Shown: piece by piece, positions 28,285 through 41,676 of the stretch | How positions within the stretch are numbered: position 1 is the stretch's first letter | How the letters are laid out: each line of letters opens with the position of its first letter | NCBI GenBank assembly: GCA_029721515.1 | Contig: CM056556.1 | Span: forward strand, 15,721,598-15,785,597 | Source of the DNA: Synanceia verrucosa | Taxonomy: Eukaryota > Chordata > Actinopteri > Perciformes > Synanceiidae | Length of the DNA: 64,000 bases | Direction: 5' to 3' | Translations under genes and position numbers: made by a program | The notes under the pieces: generated by a model | Database searches by the model: none | What the model was told of the DNA's origin: nothing | Seen by the model: the letters and a program-made list of their open reading frames with translations, nothing else

Positions 28285-28288
28285 TTAA

Positions 28289-31200
28289 GCACAGGAGTTT
28301 GAGGAGCTGTACAAGGGAAAAGACTGACCTCTTACAGTGTGAAAGGACTGAGCTTGTTTCTGCTTTGAGGACTATGTAGTCCTGACTTATATGGACACAG
28401 AAGCTGTTGTCTCCCCTTGGCCCTTGAGGCATCTGCCTGTTCCCAACCAGTCGTGGAAGGTCTGCAGTCAGAGCCACGAGGTTCACCACTCAGTGAACTC
28501 AGAGCCTTGGGGTCAAAAGGGTCAAAGCCCAGGGCCAGGCCACAGCCTCAGCAGCTGACAGTTATGCTTAAAGATCATACTCAGCTAGCTGATTTGTGAG
28601 GTTTACATAGAGCATGGGCGGGATTGTCAAACAAAGCTGTTTATGGCCTAACTGTTTACCTGTGTCCTGCCCCTGGAATCTAATTTACAGCCTATTATTC
28701 TAAAATTATATCACACAAAATATTTAATAGCAGTGACAGGAATTAACTAAGAAAATATTCCTCACTGCGTGACATGCCATTTATCTCCAGGTCATAAAAG
28801 ATGTGCATACAGTAACTGTTTTCAACATTTAGACTATGGTGAAAAGCTAATTATCTTTCAAAGAGGGACAACAAGTAAGTGGCTCATTTCAAAATTTTGC
28901 CAAGGCTTTTTGAGGAGCTCTCATAACGCCTGCTGACCCCAGGGTAGAGTAAACATTCCATTTGGCCTTCATGACTCGCCAGTAATTACCCAGACTGCCC
29001 CAGGGCCTTGCTTGCTGCCTGACTGGCTGGCTGATTTTACTAGCTAGCAGACATACAAAGAAACATGCACATGTTTCCTAACAGGTTTACCCCACATTAA
29101 CAAATCGAAGTGCATTCACAAGGGGCTTGTAAACTCACCTTCATAAAAGTCTGACTCAAAGCAGGGGGATTCTTTTTAATGGAAAACAGCTTGTAAGTGT
29201 TCAGATTTTTTTATACTTGCCAGCTATCCACAAATTTTTTTTTGCATGAAAAAATGGAACATACTAAGATGTATCAACTCAGTTAATTGCAGCACTGGAG
29301 CGTCTACGCCTCCTCCCATACATTCATTAAAGGTGTGTTGACCACTGAGGGCTACTGTCGGTTACAGTAGTCATCACTGTCTGCCAGCCTTGACGCTGGT
29401 TTGACGCACTGACTTTCTGTCTGTGTGCTCACACACTTTCATGCACACTCAACCACACACAGTGACACAGGTCTGATTGTCCTCTGTCCGGCTCCACTCT
29501 CTCATTATCTGTATAACTGCATGTCTGAGGCCTTTTGCTCAGCGGCCAAGCCAAGTCTCCACAATGCAGACAATCATCTTAGCCATGATAATTCACTTCT
29601 GGGACATTAACATGTTTGTCTGGCCCCACTAATTTGGTTAAAACCCTGTTCTGATGTTCATTAAATTTGGTGGAAAACCTGAATAGTAAGGAGAACTGTC
29701 ATATGGAACACTGAGAACCAAATCTGTCAATTAAAATTTGCTTTACTGGTAGGACTGTAATTAAGTAAAGTTTTATAAAACCACGCTGTGCAAGGTTTAC
29801 ATTGCAGTGCAGTCATTCAGAAGACACCTATTTCTCTCTCGCTCTCTCTCTCTCACACACACACACACACAATTATGCTCCTGGTGATGCTTCTACACAT
29901 CTGTTTGTGCATGACTGTGACTCCTCTTGCACAGGTGATTCACAGTCAAGTATTGAAACCAAGACTGAATGAACATGGAGAGACAACGGTGAAACAATCT
30001 GGATGGCCAAATTAAAATGCACTGAGGAATTCAGAATTTTTGGCAAATGATTACTCATTTACATAGTCTGCAAATCAAATGTCAGTGAATGAATGTAATT
30101 ATAATGATCACAACACAGATCAATGCTAAGATTAAGTGAAAACATGATGGCGAAATGGTGACATAATAACAACTTTTCAATTAAACTTGATCAAAAGTAA
30201 GTTGTTGCAGCCAATCAGAGTGCCTAAATAATGAATAAACGTGTTGTTAGCTTGAGGGATGTATGTTTCTGGGAGCTGGCACTCGTCTTAAAACACAAAA
30301 CCATACATCATTTTTAATTGGCTGGGGTCGACTGGAACTTGTGATAATTAAAACGTCAAGTCCCGGCAAATGAGCTGCTACTACAGCAAAGCTATACAAT
30401 CTTGTTCCCTTCCTTCCCATTAGTGGTTTACTAATAAACTAAGCATGTGTGAGCTTTTAAGGGTGTTAAGTATCTGTAGTGGAGGTGGAAAAATGTCTGG
30501 CTGACAAAAAAGAAAATGACAACAAACAAAAAAAGTAATAGCAGCTGTGGGGTGTAAAGCAAAGAAAATCAAATTTACTTCCCTGTAAGTCTGTTGAAAA
30601 GTTTATTAAAAAGCTTTTCAAAATAAATTTCACAGTGCATACTCATGTTGCCATGTGTTCTAGCAAGGTTTAAAGGGACTAGGGGAGACTGCCAAGCTGA
30701 ATGCAGGTACTGTTCACGCAAGGCCCTCTCTGAATACGTGTTTACTCAACCACATGTCACATGTTCAAATCCAAGCAGGAAAAAAAAAAAAAATCATATT
30801 AGCGTTTTCTAGACAGATTAACCCTAAAATTCAGGTTAACAGCCCTCCAGCACAGGAAATTCCTGCTTCACGTGCTTAGACAGACTCAGCCGTTTCTGCA
30901 ATAGCCACAATATGAATTTTGATCTGTGCTGTAACAAGCTCTGCAAATGTAATCTGTAAATTTAAAGGATATGAAATCAAATCAGTCAGTCTTACAGATG
31001 GTGTTTGGCAACATGTCAGACATTTCCTATATGGTTGAAATACTGAAGCACACACATTCATTTACAACCTTTTTTAATGGAATGGCAATGAAATAAAAAA
31101 AATGTATCCATCGACTGGTACAAAACTCAAAGGAAAGGCAAGGAATGATATAAGTTTGCAGTTATTGGTTTCCTGGAGCTTGTTAAGAAACTCTGATAGG

Positions 31201-32741
31201 GTGTTTTTTTTCTATACTTGTGTGCACCCAGAGTCAGTGCAAATAAAAGGAAAGGGCTGGTAGGATCTCTCAAGCCTGTGCTCTCTCTGCTCGGACCTTA
31301 TAAGGAGGCTCGCTGATCAACAGAGCAGTCGCTGGGACATTTGATCCACAGAAACAAATGGAGAGCACTTGCACTGGAAACAGTGCATGGGCAGACCTTC
31401 TGGTGGAGGGGGAGCTATCATGGTTAACCATCCTTAAGGTATCACTGACATTTCCTCTGGTGCTTTCTAATAAGTGTATTCTGAATGTGTGGAGTGGTGA
31501 CTGCATATTAAAGATATGGTCAGAAGCAGTAGTGAATGAAGATATAAAATGTTACATTGTTAATGTAAAAGTTTATAGAAAAGATTGAAATAAAAAATCT
31601 TTATCTTTCTGTGCTGTCTTTGTAACATGCAGGATCAGCTTACCTTGCCCCACAGGCAACAATTGCTGATTCACTGCTGGGATAAAAAGGTGCTGCCAAT
31701 CTCACTGGAGACTTCAAGATGAAAGGGATGGACATGTTCATTCTGAGCTGTTGACAGCCAAACTGACTTCCAGGTCAGAATGGGTGAGGATCATCCACAG
31801 GGTACAGACCTTTGTGGTAACCATCAAGAAACAGCTGTTCCTTGCTTCTCCTTCCATCTCTATCCACAGTCACTCATTCCACTTAACAAGAGCTGAGTCA
31901 GCTCCATGAGGTGGACACTCCCCTTGCTGCCAACCACAATCCCAGACAGTTTACTGTTATCTAAAGCTTACACCATCAATGGATGCTTTGATGGCCTTGG
32001 ATGATTGTAGGGTGACTGAAAGCCTACATGAGGGATTTCTCAGGACATCTGTTTGTGAGAATTCCTCCCGTTGATCGTGTTTTCTTTGCCACATGTTGAA
32101 TCTGAGAAAGTGAGAGAGAGAGGTCTGATCATGCAGGAGCATGCGGGGTCTAAGGCACAATGGATGTGAAGCAGCGAGAATGTTCAAGCAAGTCATAGGA
32201 GGTATAAGACCACCAATTGCACAGCAGTGAGGCGAAACATGAACATGAATTAGTGCTGTGGGTTCAGTGCTTGGCCTTATATTGAAGCAGCCCAGTGAGT
32301 GATTCAGCTCTGTGACCCGGCACCCTTATCAGAGAGTATGTGTTTTGATCAATGATCACTCAGTGGAACCTCTGCACAAAAGCCCAAGAGGGTGAATACC
32401 TGTGATGCAGGGAGCTGTTAAGACATGGTGTTAAGTGAGTGACAGAGCTGTGATGCAGCTGTGTGGCTGACAAGTCCAGGATACAGAGCCAGGTGTGAAG
32501 ACCAGACCACCTAGAGTTAGAGCTGAGAAGAACATCCTCCTCCCTCCAAAAGCAGTGCAGGTTGACCAACACATAACATTTAGCTCCAGATTATGTGAAG
32601 TCCTCCATTCTCCTCCTGCTAAATGTTTCTGTCCTTACAGCTAAGCTAAGCTAGAGCTAAGCCAAAGGCAAGCAGAAATGGTTGAAGGTGGGTATGTTGT
32701 TGAAATAAAAGTTTGTGGCACAGATATATATGATATGCTGT
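28289..32741. other. Unique non-coding DNA with one microsatellite
   Basis: The CT/CA tract at 29833 is the only recognised feature. A short GCTAAGCTAAGC run at 32640 resembles the MITE family at 13.8 kb but is too short to assign. Confidence 0.45.
29833..29871. repeat. Compound (CT)n(CA)n microsatellite
   Basis: About 22 bases of CT with one CG interruption lead directly into about 17 bases of CA. Confidence 0.93.
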
Positions 32742-33172
32742 TTAAAATGGCTCAGAGCAGACTCTACTTCCTGAGGAGGCTGGAGTTTTTAACATCTGCT
32801 GGAAACTTTTGCTGATGTTTTACCAGTCTGCCGATGCCAGCGTCCTCTTCAATGCTGTAGTGTGCTGGGAGGCAGCATCAAGAGGAGGGACACCACTAGG
32901 CTGGACAGGCTGGTGAGGAAAGCAGGCTCTGTGGTTGGGACAGAGCTGGACTCCATCACATCAGTGGCAGAGAGAAGGACTCCTAGCAAACTACTCTCCA
33001 TAATGGACAAAGGCCTCCACCCTCTGCACAGCACCATCATCAGACAAAATAGTGTGTTCAGTGCCAGGCTGCTGTCTCCATCCTACTCCACTGTCAGACT
33101 GAGGAAGTTGTTTGTCCCACAGGCCATATGACTCTTCAACTCTTCCTAACAGAGATAGTCATTGACTTTGTT
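32742..33172 (+). mobile_element. 5'-truncated LINE fragment, C-terminal end of reverse transcriptase ORF
   Basis: Translated + strand gives the familiar C-terminal block order of fish Jockey-superfamily LINEs: SRLYFLRRLE, then a VVCWGGS-like stretch, DTTRLDRLVRKAGSVVG, ELDSITSVAERR, SKLLSIMD, HPLHSTI, FSARLLSPSYSTVRLRK and FVPQAI. One frameshift lies near 32850. It differs from the L2 copy at 40.1-42.5 kb and appears to be another subfamily (L2/Rex1-like). Truncation to the last ~430 bases is typical of LINE insertion. It is not a host gene. Confidence 0.85.
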
Positions 33173-36100
33173 TGTTACGTAAGAAATTCTGTTAAGGTTG
33201 GTTGTCATTTACTGAGAGAAGGGCAAACAATGTGGTAGCAAAATGGAAGCCTCCCTCACAGGCCATTTACACCAAACTAAAATTACTTATTAAGAAAATG
33301 CAACACAACTAAATTTCTTGATATTGATATTGAATGCAGAATTAAAAATAAAGCTACTTTTATCGACAACTGCTTGTCAGAACAGTGCTTACTGGTTGTG
33401 TAGATTTTGACTTTTCCCAGTATTAAACCAAGATTACTATCTCTCAACTTGAACCTGTCTTAGAGATTTGTTCAGCAAAAATCCTCATAATAAACATGTA
33501 ATTTAAGTGGGATTATATTTACATATTTTCTGTTGCAGTAACAATATGAGACAGGGTTGGCCAGTAAGCAATTGGAATCTAAAAAAAACAAACAAAATAA
33601 TAATTCTGCCATTATAATTTTAGAATAATTTATGGAAAAATAATAATTATATAATATATAATTATATATAAATATATAATATTATATAATAAATATTTTT
33701 TTCCAGTGTAAAGCCCTGCTTTGCCCTGGAGTTATGATTTAAACAGTAAGAGGCCCCTCAGTAAACAGGGGGAGCAGACGCACAGCTCAAGGGCTCCTCA
33801 TTCATCTCTTCATCCCAAGGACACTGACAGCTGGCCTTCGTGACGGGACAATGAGTCCAAGAGGAGCTCCAGCAGAGAGAAACGCTGGCTAAGGGCCCTT
33901 TCTGCTCCAGAATGAGACTCTCTCTCTCTGAAGGGGTTAAAGTCTTAATCCTCCTCAATTCTCTGTGGCATAAGGATTAGCCAGACAAAGTTAATATGCA
34001 CACCTTCAGGTTAGGGACTAGAGAAAGATCAGTGCTCTGTGGCTGTTAAGCTGGTCCACTGTTTGCAACCTGCAGCCTTCACTGCCTTTATTGGCTGTAG
34101 CTAGTACAAGAGGCCATTTTGACCAGAGGGTGACCACCCCCATTTCAAAGCCCTTTATGTAGAAAGAGCAGATTGTTTGATTGTTCGTCCCTCTGCACTA
34201 TATGCTTGTGCATTTTGTCACAAATTAACCCCAGAGCTAGGTCATGATTGAGATAGAATTTGCATTCATTCACCATGAAGATATTGTAAGAGTTATGTAA
34301 ACAAGTGCACAAATAGAGCAATTTCACAGCTCACTCTGCTGACCCTCAAACGGGGGTTTGTTTGCTGCTGCTCAGCAGCATATAAATATTCAATTGCCTG
34401 TTAGCCATGGCTGCTACTAATCCCCAGCAGAAGTCGCTGCCAAGTTGGAACATATTTAGGGACAGCTGGATAATAAATCATAAGAACTCAAACACAGAAA
34501 TATACCAAAGAGCTGGCTGTTTACACCTTTTGTTCTAGAGCGATGATGGTTGTGAGAGCAGAGCTATTGAGAGGGGACAAAACTCACCAAGAACCTCAGG
34601 CTCAATATGGACTGTCTGTGCTCTGAAACAAGCAAGGTGAATGAAGAGCATTTACTGGATTTACCAGGACGGTGTTGTATTTTTTAAAATCACCCAAATC
34701 TGCTGTTGTAAATGATGCCTTTTCTAATTTTTGTTGATGCTTCAAAACAATTTCTGATTTGACAAAATAGCAGAAAAGGAAAGAGACTGTGACTATTTTG
34801 CAGGAGATGATTCGCTTGTTCCAAGTTTAAACTTATTTCTACGATGAATGGCTTTACACTGATCACCGTGGTGCAGCCATGGTGCTGCATTGTCTACACA
34901 AATGTAAAAGTTATAACTATTCATTCCTTTCTTCTTTGTTGTTTGTATATCAACACCACAGTGTTCATAAAGAGACTTACATGTGAAGATATTTAATCAA
35001 AAATCAGAGCAGTGGAAAACTATCACCATTCCCAAACTCTAAAAGGAAAATTGTGTGCCTGCTTTTACTTCTACAGTACAATAATTCACTCTAACTGTTT
35101 ATTGGCTTAAGCAAGTGGATACTGGTATGTTGGTAAGTGAAAACAGGTGTCCAGTGCTGTGGCGGGTATGGAGACATACACTGTCTACAGTATGTCTGTA
35201 TCTATGCATGTGGTGTACTTCTCATATCATCTAGCTGCCTATATCTACCTGTAACTCTATCTGTCTCTATATTATTGCTCTTCTCATGCCCTTTACTTAA
35301 TAAATAATCGTTTTGGAAATTATTTGATAATCTACCATCTTCACGAGAGGTACTGCTGGTATCATGGGAGATATCAAATATGTTTACAATAGCAAACTTT
35401 GGTTTGTGCAACCCAGAGGGTTTACTCAACAAGGAAATGCTGTGGCGTCACTCGGGATGTTGTAGCATATTTGTGTGACATTCAGAGTCGTAAATTGGTG
35501 CCATGTGCTCACACCACCGCTGTCAATCACATTGGATGACCAGTGATTGAGCATGTGTTTTCTGAAGCACTGCCTGCCACAATAACATGTTTGCACTGTG
35601 GAAAACGAACATTTTTGACTTCTACAATAACTGAACCTGAAAAGATGAATCTTCAAACTTTATCCGCAAATAAAATTGAGTGAAAAAAAAATCCTATGGA
35701 GAATGGTAAGCAAGACCACAGTATATCTTGGCAGTTTACTGCATGTGTGACTTCACAGTCACAGTTTCAGTAGGAGTCATAAGACAGTATCTTTTACTCA
35801 TTCAGCTCTGAGTTGTGGCTTAAATTCAAATCAAACTGTTCTTCACTGGGAACACCTCTCCATATATATACCTTTGTTTTACATTACCATACCACCACAG
35901 GTATCAGTGGAATCTATGGAATGGCTAAACTGCTTGTTGAAGTTTGCCTTGATCCATCTGTAATCCCACTCAGGACAATGTGTCCTCCCATAAACAGTAT
36001 CAGATGGTTTAAAGAATAGTTCCATTCATCTTGTCAATGAGAGGGGTTTTGTGTAAAGTCGCTCTGATGACCACAGTATCCATCACTGGTCATTAGGATA

Positions 36101-36775
36101 TGAGTGGCAAACCAACATGGCAACAGATCCAGGTGGGACTTAATTGCCGATTGGGCTGATCAAATTCCATTGTTCTATGTGACTAAAGGCACAGCTCAGG
36201 ATATAGTAAATAAAGAAGCTGGATGGAGCTTTGAAGGAGTGCTTTAATCCACAGTGAAACCAGAGCGGCTTCTGCCACCAAGCCTTGTTTATTACTGAAG
36301 GGATTAAGGTATTGCAAAGTTAAGAACAACTTTGATCATGACTGCTGGCTCCTGGAACGCATAAAGGCTTGAGCATAAGCCAAGGCAACAATTACCGGCC
36401 GACAGAGGGTCATTAGAAAGAGGGCTGCTGCCCACGTTCCAGACACCCACCCCCCCAAACACCAACCGACTAGGACCTTTGATAACATCAAAACCACTTC
36501 CATTTCTCCAAGCTTTGCCACAATCACACCTAGCAAGGCTGTCTGATGCTACTCTGCCAGACTCCACTGAAATCCAGCATTCCCACAACTTAAGAAGAAA
36601 GGTGTGGCCCAACAGGAAGTGTCCAGAGAGGGCTATTGTAACTAAGAGTCTCTGGGTGGTTAGATTCATTGAAAGCTGCTCAGATCTCGTCTAAATGTGA
36701 TGTTATCTCTCTGCTGTGCTTTGCTTCATTTTATTTCACTATTACTGATTTAGCCAGGGGACAGTCAATTTACTA
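33173..36775. other. Unique non-coding DNA after the LINE fragment
   Basis: Holds the AT-rich tract at 33590. A TTTAAAGAATAGTTCCATTC at about 36007 resembles the end of the TTAAAGGAATAGTT MITE family but has no partner. Confidence 0.4.
33590..33705. repeat. AT-rich low-complexity tract with nested palindromes
   Basis: Almost pure A/T for over 100 bases, with overlapping ATATAATTATAT-type palindromes able to form cruciforms. No gene. Confidence 0.8.
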
Positions 36776-37592
36776 GTGATTTGCGATACCTCCGGTTTCT
36801 GATCTGATACCAAGTCAAATTCAGGCAGGAATCTATAATACCGATCTAATACCCATAATTTGTACAAAAACTCAATGTGTTTGTAAAATAAAAATAAAAA
36901 GTAATGTATTTCAAATTCTAGCTTCATAAAAATAGGACACATACAGGTACTACTCATTCTTATTATTAATTATAAAGAATTATCATACAAGAAAAACAAA
37001 AAATTGAAAAGTTGCATCTGAACATGTATATCTTAAAGTTTTTTCTCTGCAACGTAATCCCTTATATGCTTTCATTCTGAAATCTTACTTTGAGAGCGAT
37101 CGGAAGTCCAACTTTGTTTGCGCTGTAGCCTACTTTTACTGTGCAGTTTGGCCGCTAATAAAGATGTGTTTTAAGCGATAATAAATCATTCACATGCAAC
37201 ACAATGTCCTCCATGCTGCTTTACCTCTGTTTACTTCTGAGCTACAACTGCCACAAACCTGTCCTTACGGGTGACGTAAACATGCTACCACAAAGCAGTA
37301 GCATTGCTGTGGTTACAGTAGCCATCATACTATTATGTCTATGCTTCATACAATACACGTTTTTAACTCGCATGATACATTTGGATTATCCAGCGGTCAT
37401 TCCGACGTTGAGTTGTACTTTACACGGTGTATCTAAACCACAACCAGAGTAACGTTTATGTTAGCGTAGCAACAGAGCTAACTAAGTAGCTACATGTGAA
37501 AATTACAATATAAACAACAGAGGCTTATACCGTACGGTAGACATTTTTCTACCTAATTACGATATATATCGTAATATCGCACAGCTCTACGT
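36776..37592. repeat. Region of degraded DNA-transposon-like sequence
   Basis: The stretch 36776-36870 has repeated CGATAC/GATCTGATACC/ACCGATCTAATACCC motifs as in a fish hAT-type repeat. The far end (37557-37592) reads TTACGATATATATCGTAA followed by ATATCGCACAGCTCTAC, like the worn terminus of elements whose end reads CAGGGCTGGGCGATAT. Whether this is one or two elements is unclear. The + frame at 37204-37452 between them shows no known domain. Confidence 0.35.
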
Positions 37593-37879
37593 CAACTGGA
37601 AGTATTTCTAACACCACTTGTTGAAAGGGCTAGAGTGCCACCTAGTGTAGCAGTCAGCCAGGTCACTGACCATTATCTGAGTTAAACAAACTCCATGTGT
37701 ACTTGGATTTTGGGACAGACCGCCCTTCAAGTTGCAACACTGAATTGGCGAAATCCAGTACGATCCTACCCTTTGACCACAGTAAGTCAACATTTACACT
37801 TTATTGTTTTGTAACATGTTAATCAGGCTCCCCTGAATTTTTTTTTTTTTAATTTTCCCTCATTCATGAATGACTTTGC

Positions 37880-38110
37880 ATGCATTGCAACATGGTTGGA
37901 GCTATGGTAAGTGGAATGGGTCAACTCCCGGGCAGCTACTATCACCGCGGATCTCCAGCCCCCGGCCCGGAGCTCCAGTCATTTTTCCCCGGACCTCCAC
38001 TGCCCTCCTCCGCTCCGGAGGACTTCCCGGTGGGCCCCGGCCGGCTGTGGCCGGGCATGGGGCACTCCTGGGCGGCCACTCACTGTGATCTCTGTTTAAT
38101 TGGCAATTGA
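37880..38110 (+). other. GC-rich proline/glycine-rich open segment, possible exon
   Basis: About 37918-38080 is an abrupt GC-rich island in AT-rich DNA, open in all three + frames. The frame starting at 37880 (76 codons to a TGA at 38108) reads like a transcription-factor-type disordered region, with segments such as GSYYHRGSPAPGPELQSFFP and PPLPSSAPEDFPVG, then WPGMGHSW. An AG (TTGGAG at about 37900) could serve as acceptor, and a GGTAAGT at about 37906 would be a donor for something ending there. I do not recognise the protein. GC-rich DNA often lacks stops, so this may be non-coding. No clear donor follows. Confidence 0.25.
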
Positions 38111-40118
38111 GTTGACTGAATTCATTGACTGTTTATATTCCAGGCTTTTAAAAATTATCTGCAGGTACATACATTAAAATGCTTTCAAACACATATCTAC
38201 AGAGGAACAGTTTGCCAATGTAGCTGTGTTCCAGATTAGCTTCTTGGGCCTTGGTCCCACAATCTATGTGACCAAATTGTTTAGCTTAGTGCTAAGCTAC
38301 AGTTACACACATGGTGGGTCTGTTAAAAAGAATCAAAGACAACTTTGCCTCAAGTTTACTCTATGGTTGTCTTCAGTCGTAATGTGTATGTGACAGTTTA
38401 AATTAGAGCATGAAATTAACAGACTGACCTTTGAGCCATTCGATCCTTTCTGACCTGAAGTAAACTTAAGGTTACTCACCAAATGCCTGAAAGGTCAGCA
38501 CAGGGTCAATGTACCTGTAAACATCGAAGTGGAAAGGATTGCAGAGCTATAGCTTAAGAGCCAATAACATTTGACTTTTATTAGTGGTGAGGGTCAGGCC
38601 ACTGTCATGCTGGCTCTCAGCTTTTATTCACTGGGTCAGGACAGTGAAATCCGAGGTAAAATTCTGCTATCCGTTCTAATGTTTTGCTTAACATGAGCAA
38701 AGTAGGACTGGATTTTAAACTGCCAACAGCTGTGTTGAGTTCAAGACATGCTTGCTAATCAACCAGCTTACAGAGCATGTTTCTTTCATTAAAAGTGCTT
38801 ATGTAAGACATGTAGTCCCTCATAAATCTCAGTGTTGCCCATCAAAATTCAGACTCAGCAGTATTTTTCAGTGAATACGCAGCGTTGACATAATCAACAA
38901 CACTCCTTTTGGATCTGATTATGCCACAAAATGATTCGCCCCCTTCAATGTTTTCCACTTGCCCTGGAGTTAGAGGGCTTTCAGCAGGCCAAGTACAATT
39001 GATCCCCATACGAAGCACTTTGTTCAAATCAACAGGAACAAATCATGAGCAAGTAGACCCACTGTATTTTAGTTAAACTGTAAAAAAGACTGTGAGATGA
39101 CTGGCAGGAAATATGTAAATAACAACTCTATATTTACCCGGGTCTGCCACAGAAGCCACAAAAAGCTGACAGTTAAGCAAAATTGGGAGGCAAATATAGA
39201 AAGTGTTTGGTGACAAGGGTTCATCCGCAGATGTGTACAGTAAACATCTTGCAGCACTTGTCATGTCTATGGAAAAATAGGGGATTTTAAGTGCAATAGT
39301 TTGTGGCGACATATTTCAGATAGAGTGCCTGTTGGATCTTCTAACAGTCTGTGAAACTGTGTCCTCCCACACCTTTCCGATGCGGAATCGACAGGGTACA
39401 TCTCATCTTGCCTTTTTCTGATGGCACCTTCAAGCATGGCCATTTGGAACAGCTATTAATTTATTCCAGCATTTTGCATGGCATGACAACAAAGAGCATT
39501 CCCCTTCCGCATTTCCCTCTTATGTAGAATTGCAGTGCAATTTTTTTCATTTCATGCAGAAAATGATAAAGAAAATAAACTATTTCAGAAGTAACATTGG
39601 TATATGATGCCCTGGGACTGGACTGGTAAGTGGCAGAATTGCAGACAAAACATTTGTACATCCATCTTTACTAACTGATCTGACTGCTGTTCATCCATTT
39701 CCTATTACAGCTTCTCACAATCTCCACAATCTAACACAGACATTGAAAGAACTTGAGTCATAGTGAGCACAGAGGCCTAGCTTGCAGTTTTGGAGCCAAC
39801 AACAGTTTGCAAGCCTTTGCAAACATGCTAAATTTGATTGCATTTTGAATATCCTGAGAGCTGTAGTCTTTGACACTGTGCAAAGAAAAACAACAATTTA
39901 CTTTCAATCGCTCTAGGCTGATTTTGGAACCATAGACGATATTTTGTCAAGGCTTTTGGGAATGTTATCACAAACAGCACACTGAGAGTTTATAAAACCT
40001 CTCTTATCCCCAGATTATCCTTGAACTCTATGTTACCTGCGGCTGGTAAATTATAATTGGCGGTCATGGCTGAAACTGAGATGTGACACAGATTTGGCCA
40101 TAAATTCATTATTTTTCC
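38111..40118. other. Unique non-coding DNA, nothing recognised
   Basis: Short chance frames only; no repeat ends seen before the L2 remnant begins. Confidence 0.45.
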
Positions 40119-40451
40119 AGATTAGAGAGGGATCTTCAGCGCTGCCATCAACACCATCATCCTGGCTCTGCTGCAGGACAAGCTCTCCCAGCTGAACGTG
40201 CCCCAGTGTACCTGCAGGTTGATCACAGACTTCCTGTCTGACAGGAAGCAGCACGTCAAGCTGGGGAAACACGTCTCTGACTCAAGAACCATTAGCACCA
40301 GTTCCCCTTAAGGCTGCATTCTTTCCCCGCTACTCTTTTCCCTGTACACCAACAACTACACATCCAGCCATCAGTCCGTCAAGCTCCTGAAGTTTGCGGA
40401 TGACAACACCGTCATTGGGCTCATCTCTGGTGGAGGTGAGTCTGCCTACAA

Positions 40452-41190
40452 GATTTTTTTCACTAACAAGTAATCTAATGTGTTACTATTTCCAAACCAG
40501 TAATTAGATTTAAGTTACATGTCCAAGTCACTGTGTGCATTACTTTCTGTCTCATTTTTCTGAAAAAAAAAGAGAGATTTGTTTTTGTCTCGGGAGATTG
40601 GAGTCAATCACGTAGACAACAAGTCACAATTTCAGCACAAGGCATCACTCACGTGTGCACACATGCCAAATACACCGTACTTCTCCAACTGCGTAATTAT
40701 CCAACTCTGTAGCCACGGAGACCAGAGGGATGCTTACTGGGGTTTTCCCTTGACGCAGTGAAATATTTCATGCGCCCGGAGAGAGCGGAGAGGCTCTCCA
40801 ACAGGCTCTCCGGCGAAGTAGAGGGCTCTCCGTGTCCGTGTACAGCAGTTAACGGAGTACTATAAATTAGCCTAAAGCAGCCACAGCAAAACAAACATCA
40901 AAAATGGAGGAAGGAGAGAGATGCACATTTTCAAGCTGGAAATACAGCCACCATTTTGACTTTGTGTCAGCTAAAGACAACAATAGGTTTGCTGTACACT
41001 CTGTGCTGGAGACAATGTGTTATCCTGCTTCAAAAACGCTGCTGAATGTAACTTAAAAAGTAACTTGTAATCTAACTTAGTTTTAAAATCAAGTACTTGG
41101 TAAAGTAACGAAGTTACTTTGTAAATGAGTAATCTGTAATCAGTAATCAGATTACTTTTTAGAAGTAACTGTGGCAACACTGCTGGTGAC
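40452..41190. mobile_element. Non-autonomous DNA transposon inserted in the L2 remnant (hAT-like)
   Basis: L2 coding sequence stops after GGGESAYK at about 40452 and resumes at CTGGTGACC (41191). The segment between ends in CAACACTG and is full of AGTAATC/GATTACTTT and AAGTAACTT motifs, as in a common fish non-autonomous element whose ends read CAGTGTTG..CAACACTG. The left end is degenerate (CACTAACAAGTAATC), so the 8-bp duplication expected of hAT elements cannot be read. No transposase frame is present. Confidence 0.6.
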
Positions 41191-41195
41191 CTGGG

Positions 41196-41676
41196 GCCTC
41201 ATGTATCGAAACTTGGATTCCATACTGAGCGCTGGCATACGCTGTGATCCTGAAATTAATGTTCAACTGCATTTTGTGGGAATTTTATATGCCTGGTTGA
41301 CATGCAAATGATCGCGTCACACACAGGTGGCATGGCCCGGCTCAGGGTTGACTGACTCACTTCAGATGGGTCAGCCACCTCCCGTGGCCAAGAAGCCCGG
41401 TGTGGTCAGCACCAGGTAGTGCTCTGCTCCTCGCTGTGGTGCTTCAAGGCCAGTCACAGCTCCGCCCACAGCTGTTTACCAACTAGCTTCCCAGCATCCC
41501 CTCTGAGTGTCGCCAATGGACCAAAAGCATCAGAACCTGGTGTATGCCAGCTATGAAGTTGGTGGGGAGCAGCGCCTGTTTCCAGGCTCATTTCACTGTA
41601 ATACTTCAGAACATGAGCGTGGATGCTGGTGTACGCTATGTTTCCTGGCATATGCTACTTTGATACATGAGGCCCC
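41196..41676. mobile_element. MITE with GGGGCCTCATG inverted repeats, inserted in the L2 remnant
   Basis: Left end GGGGCCTCATGTATC and right end GATACATGAGGCCCC are perfect inverted repeats of at least 15 bases. Removing the element restores an uninterrupted L2 frame reading LVTWCADNN, so the insertion lies between ACC and TGG/TGT. Because the ends are palindromic with the site, the target duplication can be read as 1 base (T), 3 bases (CTG) or 5 bases (CCTGG). The interior has repeated GCTGGCATACGC/GTACGC-like motifs and no transposase. Confidence 0.75.

Noticed and set aside
32849..33131. + and - frames that could be read as a host gene
   Set aside because: The + frame is the C-terminal part of a LINE reverse transcriptase ORF with a frameshift; the minus frame is its shadow.
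37204..37452. 82-codon + frame with leader and membrane-like stretch
   Set aside because: Lies within transposon-like degraded DNA; hydrophobic runs are common in such AT-rich frames and no domain is recognisable.
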